A stretch of DNA of 64,000 bases, taken from NCBI GenBank assembly GCA_045837725.1, contig JBEWZL010000049.1, forward strand, positions 62,001 through 126,000, given 5' to 3'. Source of the stretch: Vermamoeba vermiformis (lineage: Eukaryota > Tubulinea > Echinamoebida). A program made the translations under genes and the position numbers. This document shows positions 23,246-33,478 of the stretch, in pieces (the stretch's first letter is position 1; the number at the start of each line of letters is the position of its first letter). Below the pieces are notes generated by a model. That model was given only the letters and a program-made list of their open reading frames with translations, did no database searches and was not told the DNA's origin.

Positions 23246-25928
23246 ATGTCGCACTTGAGCTCATTCAAGGCATCGACTAGAGACCCTGATGAGGTGTTTC
23301 GTCGGTTGAAAAAAGACCCTGAAAACAACGTAAGCGACATCCGAAAATTTCTTATTATTCCACCAGATCTGTCTAAAAAATATACAATAATATTAATACG
23401 GTATTAATTTATAGTATTGTGCTGAATGTGGAGCTAGCAATCCTCAATGGGCGTCAAGTAATTATTTTTCAAATAATAACAATTTCGTAATGCAATTCTA
23501 ACGGTTATATTGAATTATTACAGCGACCTATGGTATTTATATTTGCTTAAATTGCTCTGGAAAACATAGAAGCTTGGGAACTCATTTGAGGTAATTATTG
23601 GCAGTTGATCCATTTCGTTTTTCGTATTTTTTCAGATTTAATTGAAAAACTTCTTTTAGTACCGTAAGAAGTCTTAATATGGATAGTTGGACCGACACTC
23701 AATTAGCCTTGATGGAAGTAAGTTAATTCATGATTTATTCAAAAATATCAACGACAGATCTAGATCGGAAAACTCGAAAAAATTCATTAAAATCAAACCG
23801 ACGATTTAATAAATACTGTATATTAAAGTATATTATTTAGTACGGAGGAAACAAGAATTACAAAGCATTTATGACCTCTCAAGGCGTCAGCAGCTCAATG
23901 GATCTAACCTCAAAATACAATTTACCAGCAGCCATTATTTATCGCGAAAAATTAAAGACTATTAGTCAGGTAATTATTTCATACGATTTTTCTAGATATG
24001 AGGCAAAAAGGAAAGCTGATCTGCCTCGTCGAATTTCAATGCTTTGATTACAAATCTAAATTTCCTTTTAAGGGCAAAGAATGGTCCGAGCCTTCACCGG
24101 AACAAGTTAAAAAATTAATGAGCGGCAATCAAAGCTCGTCGTTGAGGACATCTTCGTCCAACGATTACAAACTGACTTCGGATGTGACCCCGCCTACACG
24201 ACGTACTGCTAATACTGGTTCTAGTGACTATGGGTACGTTACCATATTTAGAAATAATTTTTATTATTATAACGAAGCGCAATGGCACGTGCACGTGTCA
24301 AATTTTTTTTTTGCCGACCAGCAACTTCATTCACAATTTTTATTATATGCAGTATAGTATTATACTGTTGATATTAATATTCATGATCGTCTTAGTGGTC
24401 GCACCATGTCTAGCAGTGGTGGCTATGGTAACGGCGGCTACAACAATGGCGGCGGTTACAACAACAGCAGCTACAACAACAGCAGCTACAACAACGGCGG
24501 ATACAATGGCTCGAGTCAGAGTGGCGGCTACAACAGTTCAGGCTACAATAGCAGCGGAGGGTACAACACTGGTGGCAATTCTAGTGCCGGCAATGTGCCT
24601 CCTGGCGAGCGACGAGGTTTGCAACCCACGACCAACGACAAGTACAAAGTGAGCGTGTCCAGCGATGCTTATTTTGGCAACTCTCCGCAGCCTAAGAGAA
24701 ACACGTAAGTCGATACCGATCTAACGCTTTTCTGGCACGTGTCACAGACCGTGTTTTGAAGTGACACGTGTCAAATTGTATTGCCCGTCATTTCGTTGGC
24801 TGTTCGTTCTTTGTTTGACCAATATTATTTCTAGTAGTGGTCAATCAGATTTCCTCGAAAACAGCATGAATGCGTTGTTCACTGGCTGGAGCAAGTTGTC
24901 TTCGGGCGTTGAAAAACTCGCGCAAACTGCGAAACAAAAAGTTCACGAGCTTCAAATCGACGATAAATTCGAGGTATTTAGTTAACTATATGCTTATTAT
25001 AGTTAAATATAATGAAATCTACGGTGCCACATTGAAGATAAAATTGTTTAATGATGAAATTAGGAGGCTTAATTTATGACTGTCAGTGATCAGAGCATAA
25101 ACCTCCTGAAAACAATTTTATCAGTTTTAGTTTACGGCCGAGACCGACACCACATTACCATATTTGGAAAGTCTGTATTAATATACCGTGTCGCAGGAAT
25201 TGAAGCACAAGGGCATGAGTCTCATCAACTCGACTTTCAACAAGGACGCTCCTGTCCCAGGGTCACCACATCAAAGTCCTCATAGCCGTCATGGCCATGA
25301 TACAGATAGACAATATCACTACCGCGAAGAAGACAGTTCGCTGTTGGATCAGGATTCGCACTTGCATCACAATGAAGATCCGCGACAGCACCAACGAACT
25401 TATCAAAGCAATAGCAGACAAGACGATATTTGGGATAATTGGAGCAGCCAAGGTGCACAACAACAGATGTCTAACAATGGTCACGCTAGATCTGATCCCG
25501 AAAGAGATCAAGAAGATTTAGAAAACTTTTTCGCTAACGATAGCGGCCACAGACAACAAAATACTAAGAAAAATACTACAGTCACTCGCGTAGTCGATGA
25601 CTCTAATTTTATGGGCTTTGACGTCGAAGAAAGGCAACCTACTAAAACCGAATCCGTGAACAAGGAAGAAGATTCGTTCTGGGACGAGTTCGATAAGAAA
25701 GTTACAATGGCTGATAATAGCAAGAGCAGCAATGGTACTAAAGCATCGAATACTAAGCCTCAAGAAGATCTTTGGGACTTTTCTTCAACCGAAACAACAC
25801 CGAAAGAGCAACGCAAAGAGACCTCTGCGTCAGTTCAAAACGGCACTCAGACTGGCAAAGCAGCTGTCAAACAACAAGGCTGGGAAGAGAACTGGGACGA
25901 TTGGGGTGACTGGGAGAAGAAGAAATAG
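23246..25928 (+). CDS. ARFGAP1: ArfGAP1-type GTPase-activating protein
   Basis: About nine exons. The ArfGAP zinc finger is complete: CAECGASNPQWAS..YGIYICLNCSGKHRSLGTH, with the arginine finger in the conserved VRSLNMDSW segment. After YREKLKTIS a 103-bp intron leads to EWSEPSPEQVKKLM. A Gly/Tyr/Asn-rich repeat stretch (GGYNNGGGYNNSSYNN-like, about 24400-24580) follows. Then come amphipathic segments with bulky residues (FLENSMNALFTGWSKLSSGVE) resembling the ALPS/curvature motifs of ArfGAP1, which bind Golgi membranes. The tail has repeated Trp motifs (DIWDNWS, SFWDEFDKK, DLWDF, NWDDWGDW) like coatomer/clathrin-adaptor binding peptides. One intron (about 24973-25195) hosts a snoRNA candidate. 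Confidence 0.9.
25038..25121 (+). ncRNA. Candidate intronic C/D-box snoRNA, copy 2
   Basis: Lies in an ArfGAP intron in the sense orientation. Perfect 12-bp terminal stem (25038-25049 with 25110-25121, extendable by one G-C), C box ATGATGA at 25051-25057 and D box CTGA at 25106-25109. Differs at only two positions from copy 1 at 1886-1969, while the flanks are unrelated. The two differences fall in the middle (GACTGTC against GATTATC), where this copy has a better D'-like CTGT. Confidence 0.74.
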
Positions 25929-26005
25929 GGTGTACGTTCAAATTGGAAAATTTTAGTAAACTTAGACTCTTATCAAAAGTCAACTGTTGTCCTTTTTACT
26001 TTGTA

Positions 26006-28193
26006 CTAGACTTTTGTTTGTGTTCTTCTTTTCTTTGTGGCAGGTTCATCAGGGTCGGTACTATCCTCTTCTCTAAGCTTTATCCCCTTTTGTCTGAACA
26101 CATTGCACACTGCTTCCACAATCAGTGGCTACATCAAATGTTAGCAAGATACAGTAAGTCATCTCTTTGTGACAAGTCTTACCTCTGAAATTACATAGTG
26201 AGATGTCCTGCTGTATTTGTGATCAAGTCCATTTGTATTGAAAGTAACTCCAACCAAGCCATCTGCAAACATTGTACTGCCTTCTGTAATGTCTTCCATA
26301 GTTTGCAAATAGTACTGTTTAACTAAATTAGCATAGGCATGCTTCAGTTTGTCAAAGGTGGCATTGATTTTTGTAGCAGGAGTGCACTGTGTACTAATGG
26401 CTTGGTCTAAAGTCTGGCTATTGCATTGAGTTAAATGACAGTACAGGTCATCAACTACTTTCATTAGAATTTCTTCATTGGATTTGCCAGGATTAGTTGA
26501 CTTTTTGTACTGTTCAAGCTGTGCAACAGTGGCCAAGCTAACAATGAATCCAACTCGACCTGTTGAACAGCATGAGCATAGATTGGAAAACAAGTGCCTA
26601 ATTTGTACCTTGTAACTTGTTCAAGATGTTCTGGATATGAGCATCAGATAACTTGACATCAAACAGGTGCTCAACAAGGGCACAACAATCCTCTTTTTTG
26701 GTTATGCATTTAAAGTTAGAATGTTTTTCTCTGCACTTTGTTTCACTGTTTGGCTTTGCAATGTTGGCTCCATCCAACTGTTCAAAGTAGATGATGTCCA
26801 GTGAAGTTCCAGCAACAATGCAGTTTCCATAGCCAACAAATTCTGATACAAGCCTCTGGTACAAGCTTTGATAAACTCCTTTGTGTGACTCAAACATTCC
26901 CTCAGCAATGTGCAGCAGTTCTTGAGCTTCATCACACAGCAAAAATAGAGTTGTCCTATTGAAATCAAGGAACACACTGGTGGTGTCAATAACTGTTTGA
27001 AGTTCTTCCACTGTTTTGAAAACGTTCTTAAGTATTGCTTGAATTGTTCTGCACATGTGTAGTTGTTTCTGATGTACTTGAGACAAAAGCAGTTGTTCAT
27101 TTGTAAGAGCTAGATTCTTCGTCTTCATGATCATTAACAGCACTAATTTGGTGGCAAGTAGCAAGCTGATCTCATACTCAGCTGCATAAATGTCAAAATG
27201 GCCTTTTGCACTCTCAAGTTCTTTAATATTCCTGATAAATATGCCCTCAAGTTCACCTACACAAGAAATTAGTTAGTTTTACCACCAGTAGTGATGCTCA
27301 AACTTGCCTTTTTTGAAGTCAAAATAGACTGACATGTGTTTCCTGCCAATGTCAAACAAAGCCTTAGTTTTGCCAGTGCCAGAAGTGCCAATCAGATAGT
27401 GCAAAGCTGGCCAATGTGAGTTACAGCCTTGCAGAATGTCTTTGACAATCTGTGACTCAGCATTTTCATTGCCTAAATCACCTTTCAACAAGTTCAATTT
27501 GATCTCAGTTGGAGATGTGCCAGGCAAAGGTCTAGTGATCAGGTCATTGTTGTGTATGGAGTATAGTTTGGGCTCTTCAATGTCACAGACTGAAATAGCA
27601 CCAATAAACCAACTGAGAACAGTCTGTGAAGGATGAAGTGGCGTGTTTGGTTTGATATCTGAATAATATAAGCCAAAGACATTAATAATGTTAACTTTGG
27701 TGGAATGATTTGGCTTACTTTTGCGTTCCCAGTCCTTAAACTCCAGCGAAAAATGTGGTACATAAGGCCACTGCAATAGATCGTGCTTCGATAGCTCTTC
27801 AAAAACGTCGTTAATTGGCTTGTACGAATGCAAACACGCGCGAAATGGGTCGAGTACGAGATCCAGGTGCGGTGGATTGGCTGCGAACAATTCTTTTGCG
27901 TTATTATAGTGGCTAAGGTCAACGCTTCTCTTTAATCAGCGTTAATACGTCTTAATAAAGGAGTCATCGTGACGTGCGTAAGTGGCTTCTGGGCGTCCTA
28001 ATGGCCAGCAGACCCATTGCACGAATTGTTGCATTGGTAAAGCCTCAATATCGGTTACTAAATTCGAGTTAATATTTAATATTAATGTCCGAACTATACT
28101 TACTCGTTAGCCATTGTTTACGGAAGTCTGCCGGCCCTAGAATTAATTATTAATTCAAATTGTTGCCAACAATCTTCGCTATTTACCGTCCAT
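26006..28193 (-). CDS. Crinkler-RHS-type P-loop NTPase, chimeric composition
   Basis: Eight exons with agreeing phases: 28193-28187, 28136-28104, 28057-27949, 27912-27719, 27658-27308, 27256-26609, 26560-26183, 26128-26006. Walker A is GTSGTGKTKALFDI, Walker B LFLLCDEAQEL, and a sensor-like VAGTSLDI follows, all typical of the NTPase module found in Crinkler-RHS-type proteins of many eukaryotes. The C-terminus carries a nuclear-signal-like TKKRRTQTK. The intron 27257-27307 is GC-AG, and the intron 27913-27948 is only 36 bp. Exons 1-4 are rich in CpG; from exon 5 onward CpG is almost absent. No nuclease domain is recognised. It runs tail-to-tail into the ArfGAP gene. Confidence 0.75.
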
Positions 28194-29315
28194 TATATTA
28201 TTCAATGCTACTAATGAATAAAGGCAGTATGTTAAATTATTGTGTGCAGTGATGAGACGAATAGCTATCTTAGCTATGGTGCTCGTCTGTTGCAACGAGT
28301 GCAAATAATGCCGCTTTTTTTTTAGCTGAACAATAAGACGTCAGGACAACAAGGCAGTATTAATTCGCATATGGCGTAAAGCAGGTCACGTTCGTCATAT
28401 GTAGATACGTCAGACGGACATCCGTCACAACCGAGATCAACACGGGATGTGGCAATAACAACGGTAATCATCGTTATTTTTAACGTGAATATAATTATCA
28501 GATGTAATTTAATGGTGATAATGCGCCGAGATTTGAATTATTCCAAATTTAATTAAAGCAATGCTGATCGGCGTCCTTCCTTCGTTTGTAGCCTCAATAA
28601 CATGGCATCGATATCAAAATTAATATTTATAATGGATATATATTATATTAAGCGCCGATTTTACTAGAATAAAGTAATAATAAATTATAATTACCACCAG
28701 CTGCTTTTTACGACTGCGACTCTAATAAATACGTCAATAATTCGACAAATTAATTTTCTTATTGTTTGTCTACCAGGTTCTCGCGGATGTGCTTCTAAAC
28801 GTAAACAGAACGCGATCTGTTTTGATCCATCAAACACCACCTCGTCCTTCAGGCTGAAGTATTGATCCTTCTTACAGCCCTATGGTGTACGTTCTGTTGT
28901 ATTGAAAGCGCAATTCAGCGTACGTGGCTCCCAAAGAAATTTCGTAGGTACGCCTTATCTTACAAGTAGTTCTTGAAAATGAACAAACGTACACAATAGG
29001 ACCTCGTACGTCAAATCGTTTTGTTGTTGGCTTGTTTGATCGTCGTTCAAGTCCTCGGACAAGCAGTCAATGAAGAAATGGCTGAACTGTGAACTTGATG
29101 TCGACCAGTCGTTCAGCTAGATATCTCAAGTAAGTTACAAAATATTTCAATTGTGCAAACGACCTACAAAAGTAAGGGAAACATACCGTACGTGTAAGTT
29201 AGTAAAAATTGATTTTACGACAAATCAAATTTTCGGCGGCGAATTAATTGGATAAACCGAAATAGTTTCCTCCTTCTTTAAGCCTAATTTTAAGCCAATA
29301 ATTGAACTACATAGC
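28194..29315. other. Gene-poor stretch with unresolved open frames
   Basis: About 1.1 kb between the NTPase gene and the LRR gene. On the minus strand, open frames covering roughly 29080-28695 look protein-like (RRTYEISLGATYAELRFQYN, then SLKDEVVFDGSKQIAFCLR) but sit in different frames, with no splice pair that clearly joins them. On the plus strand a hydrophobic leader-like run (VRQIVLLLACLIVVQVLGQA) at about 29008-29070 lacks a usable start. I cannot assign a working gene; a decayed host gene is possible. Confidence 0.35.
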
Positions 29316-30492
29316 ATGTCTTTCGAGGTATTGTAACTTTTTTTGCGCAACAGGCGAATTCAGATCGTTGACAGCAGTTTAAACTTACAACAAAATACGA
29401 TAATCAAACTATTTTTATGCCTATTTACGGTTTTGATATTAGCCTATATTCCTGCGAGAGGCAGATAAAACGCTGGATCCTGAGACTGAGGAATTGACTT
29501 TTCACGGTAAGAACTAAAATGTAATTTCCAAATTATTAATTTTAATCCAATATAGAGTCTCCTAGTAAGGCCACGCTCAAAGCTCTCGGCAAATTTTTAC
29601 AAAACCAGATGTGTCACTTGAGTGTACTCCACTTACGCAGCTCCAGCGTAAAAGACGATTTGACAATTATAGCTAGTAAAATCTCGAAAAATAACGAATC
29701 GTTGGATGTACTAGACCTCAGCGGAAGTGGTAAGATTAAACTTTCAACCAAGATCTGACACCAATCCTTTTGTTAGGAAACATGCTTTATCCACGTAGCT
29801 TAGAAAGTTTCGTCAAGCGGTGTACTCAATTAGCGGAGCTTAATTTGAGCGGTAAGCGGCTTTCTATTCAATTGAATCAAGGGAGGAAATTCCGGCTTTG
29901 GGGATCCCCAAAAATTATTCAATAATAACGAATTATTTAGGCAATGATTTGACCGAATTCTGGAACGCATCTTCGACAACCTTACCAATAGTCTCACGCT
30001 TTACTCGATTGAGTTTAAACAGTACGTTTAGTTGCCTACGATCCGCTACTTGATCCTAACCGAACCTCTGACTAGACTGCAAGAATTTAGCCAATTGCTT
30101 TCAAGTACTTTCAAAATGTTCGCAGCTTCAAAGTTTAGAAATGGAAGGTACGTTAATTAACAAGTGCCAAGCCAGTATTAATATCGTAAATAGATAATTC
30201 AATTCGCAACGCTGAATATAATTCCGTGCTCGATTTTGTTCGAACAAATACCACACTTACTCATCTAAATATTAGAGGTAAAGACTTGGCAATCGTAATT
30301 GAATCATAGTAATTTTTTTGACCAGATAACCGCATCGAATTTTCGGATTCCGCGATTGACCTAATTAAACAAAATACAACGCTGACGGAGCTCGTTATCA
30401 CTTCAAAACGGTCTAAAAGTTCGAAAGCGAATATTGCCAGCGATTATTTCTCGGAACAACTGTTCAAAATTTTGAAAAGAAATAGGACTTAG
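29316..30492 (+). CDS. RNI-like LRR protein, one repeat per exon
   Basis: Exons 29316-29327, 29461-29506, 29556-29729, 29777-29851, 29941-30021, 30076-30147, 30194-30277 and 30326-30492. Almost every internal exon starts and ends in phase 1 and carries one leucine-rich repeat: SLDVLDLSGSG, LAELNLSGN, FTRLSLNSN, LQSLEMEGD, LTHLNIRGD, LTELVITS. The repeats are of the ribonuclease-inhibitor type. No signal peptide or membrane helix. The first exon (MSFE) is tentative. A coiled-coil frame begins 46 bp after the stop and may be a further exon. The neighbouring interrupted gene is of the same LRR class. Confidence 0.65.
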
Positions 30493-30538
30493 ATCTGCCC
30501 AGTTTTCATTCATACCTAGCGCTGCAGCTGAACTAGAT

Positions 30539-30868
30539 ATGCTAAGTACTAGTGCAAGTCCTATTAACAGTTGTGCCTCCCTGGACTTAAAAGAAAGTGA
30601 AGCAAATTCGAGGGAGTCGCCGTTACAATTTGGAGAACGAACGAAATTAGCGGCGGAAAACGAACAATTGAAGCTAGAATTAGAGCGTATCAAAAGAGAA
30701 AATATCATGCTCAAACAGGAAACAGCCGTCATAGCGCCATTAATCCAGCAAGTCAAAGATCTCAAAGAAGAATTGTCGCGCTCGTCACAAAAGCTGCTCG
30801 AGTTGGAAAAAAGTCACAAAATAGTTCAAAATCAGTTTAATAACCAACTGCACAAAGTCACAAATTAG
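30539..30868 (+). CDS. Coiled-coil segment, separate gene or C-terminal exon
   Basis: An open frame of about 110 residues with a strong heptad pattern (LAAENEQLKLELERIKRENIM, then LIQQVKDLKEELSRSSQKL). The frame is open back to at least 30487, before the ATG, and lies in another frame from the preceding LRR exon. It could be spliced to that gene through an intron I could not locate, or be a small independent gene. Confidence 0.4.
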   Translation: MLSTSASPINSCASLDLKESEANSRESPLQFGERTKLAAENEQLKLELERIKRENIMLKQETAVIAPLIQQVKDLKEELSRSSQKLLELEKSHKIVQNQFNNQLHKVTN

Positions 30869-31646
30869 TCAAAATGAGTGTTTGACGAAAGTTTGACCAA
30901 TTGTAAACGTTTTTGTTGTTTCGTTACCTAAGATTAAATTTAAATCGAAACCCTCAGCGTGCATCAAAGCAGTAATGATATCCTATAACGTCGATTTCTT
31001 ATGTCGAAGATGAGCAACGGTAAGAGTAGATCTTTAAGTTGGTGCGCAAGTTTACGTATCAAAAAATCTCGTAAACTAAGAATCTCTTTGAATAAAATTT
31101 CAATTATTTATAAGGCTCGTAGCTTAATTTTGAGATTAAAGTAGTAATGAAATTCGATGAATTTTATATTTTAATTGAAAATTATTTTATTAATTCTGCA
31201 ATAGGAACTCCGACGCTGTCTGCCGATATAAACATTATTGAATCTGATTTTAAGAACGCAGAAAATATTATTGCCGCTCTATCAATAAGCAACGCGGATC
31301 TGAGTGCGTGTCCTGTTTGCAAGTCTTTAGCACCCAAAAAGAACGACCATTATTATTGTCCAATATGCAACGAGGTCAGTATTATCACATTTCCTATTAT
31401 TCGAACATTTAAATAATACTGTCATGAAGAATTCGTCAGTAAAATCGTTGGAAGTGAAGGTACTTTACGCTGAAGATGATTCGATTATTAAATGGCTCGG
31501 ACAATTCTTAGAAAATAATGGAATATTAAATGATCTGGCGCTAACGTGGCAATCTTCAACGGAAGATCCACAACTGACGAACATTTTCTCAGCTGGGTTG
31601 AGATCTTGCTGCAACTTGACAAAACTATCGATATGTGACATGACAG

Positions 31647-31893
31647 TGTCATAGATCCATGACTTTAATTAATCTCTACTCCTCGCTGGTTGCACGACTC
31701 CTTGGTGCTCTACTCCTTGGTGTTGGCTCTCCGCGTGGCTTGGTCAATCCGCCTGGATTATTCCGCTCTTTAACCTAATATGGAAATACGTATAAAATAT
31801 AAATATCTTGTACTTACGCTATTCACTCGGTTCAATAAATACAATACATACGAACACAGCTCTTTAAATCACTTATTTATTTGTTCTATTACA
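31647..31893 (+). repeat. Left LTR of the Ty3/gypsy element
   Basis: 247 bp, starts TGTCAT and ends TTACA. It has TATA-like AT-rich sequence (TATAAAATATAAATATC) in its second half and an AATAAA signal further on. Appears identical to the right copy. Confidence 0.95.
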
Positions 31894-31933
31894 TTTGGCG
31901 ACACCTACTCAACGAATCTGCATCTCATCCGTT

Positions 31934-33478
31934 ATGGCCGACGACATCTCTGCAGCTGCTAATGAAGCTATCCGTACTAGACATGGACTCAACTCTAGAC
32001 GCAAGAGTGGTATGGATTTATTTGTTGAACCCCAGAGATCCAAGATCGGTTCTCGATCCGAAATCTCTGATACCCCCGAAAAGCCGGAGGAAAGTTTCCA
32101 ATATGGAGACGCCTCTGACGAAGAGCAATTTGACCTGGACGACTTAACTGTGAATCAAGTCGTAACCGAACTGGAAAAATCTGCTCCGAGGGTCACTTTG
32201 ACCAATGACGCTGGACGCGGCAAGGCTCCTATCGCTGCCGCGAACAACAACAACGGTCAAGGCCGACAAGCTGTCGCTGCTGGTGGTGGTGACGGTGGGG
32301 ATGGTGACGACGACGCTGATGACAGCGACGACGAACACCACGATGCTGAAGGCAACAATCCTCCGCCCAACCCCAACGGTGGTGCTCCTAATCCCGGCGC
32401 TCCTGGTGGCAATCCCAACAACGGTGCTCCTGGTGGCAATGGCGCGCCTGGCAACAATCTCCCTGGTGGTGGCAATGAAGAATTGGTCGTCTCTTTCCAA
32501 CGCTTCGTCAATGTCATCACTGAGCGATTTGACTTGGAAAATCGCAACCAACGACGTCAGCAAGAGCGCGAAGCCAAGAAATTGCAAAAGTTTTCGATTC
32601 CTGGTGACATTCTCGTATTCAAAGGCGAGGAGTGGGATCCCGAAAGTCCTACTAAGAAAATTGTTACCGTCGAAGACTACTTGGATCGAATTCATCGCTG
32701 CGCTTCAATGGGCAACTGGAACTCGAACCATGTTCGCTACGTACTCTTGGCAAAGCTTGAAGGTGCTGCGAAGGATCACATCGAATGTTTGGCTCCCGTT
32801 CATCGCTCAAGTGTCAAGAACATCGTCAAAGCTCTCGTTCTACGCTATGGTTCTTCACCCGAAGCTCAAGCCTATCATCTGCGCGAAGCCAGTACTAGTA
32901 AGCAACAACTTGGTGAGCGTGGCACTGCGTTCCTTGAGCGTGTGTTACCTCACTATCGAAGAGTGCAACTTGATGAGCGAACAAAGCTCACCATTCTTCG
33001 TGGCTCTTTGGCTTTTGAATACGCTGAAGAGATTCGCCGTCGGAAAATTACTTCCTTCGACGATGCGTTGATTACTATTGCTGACTTCGATCGCGCCCTG
33101 GATCAACATCGTGCTATCACTCGCATTCCTGCTCCTGCTACGAAGACTCCTGGCAACACTGTCAACGCTGTTCAATTCGACTCGCTCAACGCTGGTGTCA
33201 TGGACCAAGTCACTAAAAATCGCGACGAAATCAAACAAATCAACGACAAATTGGACTCAATCGCTGAAGCTCTTCGCACTGAGAACAAATCAAAGAAATG
33301 GTGCAAGTTTCACAAGACAACGAAGCATGACAACTCCGAGTGCTTCGCTCAGAAGAAAAACAAAAAGAAGAAATTCAACAAAAACGACAACAAATTAATC
33401 AAAAACCTTCAATCGTCAATCAATTCGATCGCTGAACAAATGAAGAAAATCAACGAAACCGAAATTGCAAAAAAATAA
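31934..33478 (+). CDS. gag: Gag of the Ty3/gypsy element
   Basis: About 514 residues. Acidic N-terminus, a Pro/Gly/Asn low-complexity stretch, then a capsid-like region (VEDYLDRIHRCASMGNW, LEGAAKDHIECL) typical of the retrotransposon gag family. A basic tail contains a single C/H cluster (WCKFHKTTKHDNSECF). It overlaps pol by one base. Confidence 0.88.
   Translation: MADDISAAANEAIRTRHGLNSRRKSGMDLFVEPQRSKIGSRSEISDTPEKPEESFQYGDASDEEQFDLDDLTVNQVVTELEKSAPRVTLTNDAGRGKAPIAAANNNNGQGRQAVAAGGGDGGDGDDDADDSDDEHHDAEGNNPPPNPNGGAPNPGAPGGNPNNGAPGGNGAPGNNLPGGGNEELVVSFQRFVNVITERFDLENRNQRRQQEREAKKLQKFSIPGDILVFKGEEWDPESPTKKIVTVEDYLDRIHRCASMGNWNSNHVRYVLLAKLEGAAKDHIECLAPVHRSSVKNIVKALVLRYGSSPEAQAYHLREASTSKQQLGERGTAFLERVLPHYRRVQLDERTKLTILRGSLAFEYAEEIRRRKITSFDDALITIADFDRALDQHRAITRIPAPATKTPGNTVNAVQFDSLNAGVMDQVTKNRDEIKQINDKLDSIAEALRTENKSKKWCKFHKTTKHDNSECFAQKKNKKKKFNKNDNKLIKNLQSSINSIAEQMKKINETEIAKK

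Noticed and set aside
1886-25121. Reading the twin 84-nt elements as a MITE
   Set aside because: Not excluded, but sense orientation in introns both times, perfect C and D boxes beside the stem and no visible target duplication fit a snoRNA better.
32205-33071. A 288-residue alternative frame within gag
   Set aside because: It is a shadow of the gag frame caused by the Pro/Gly/Asn low-complexity codons.
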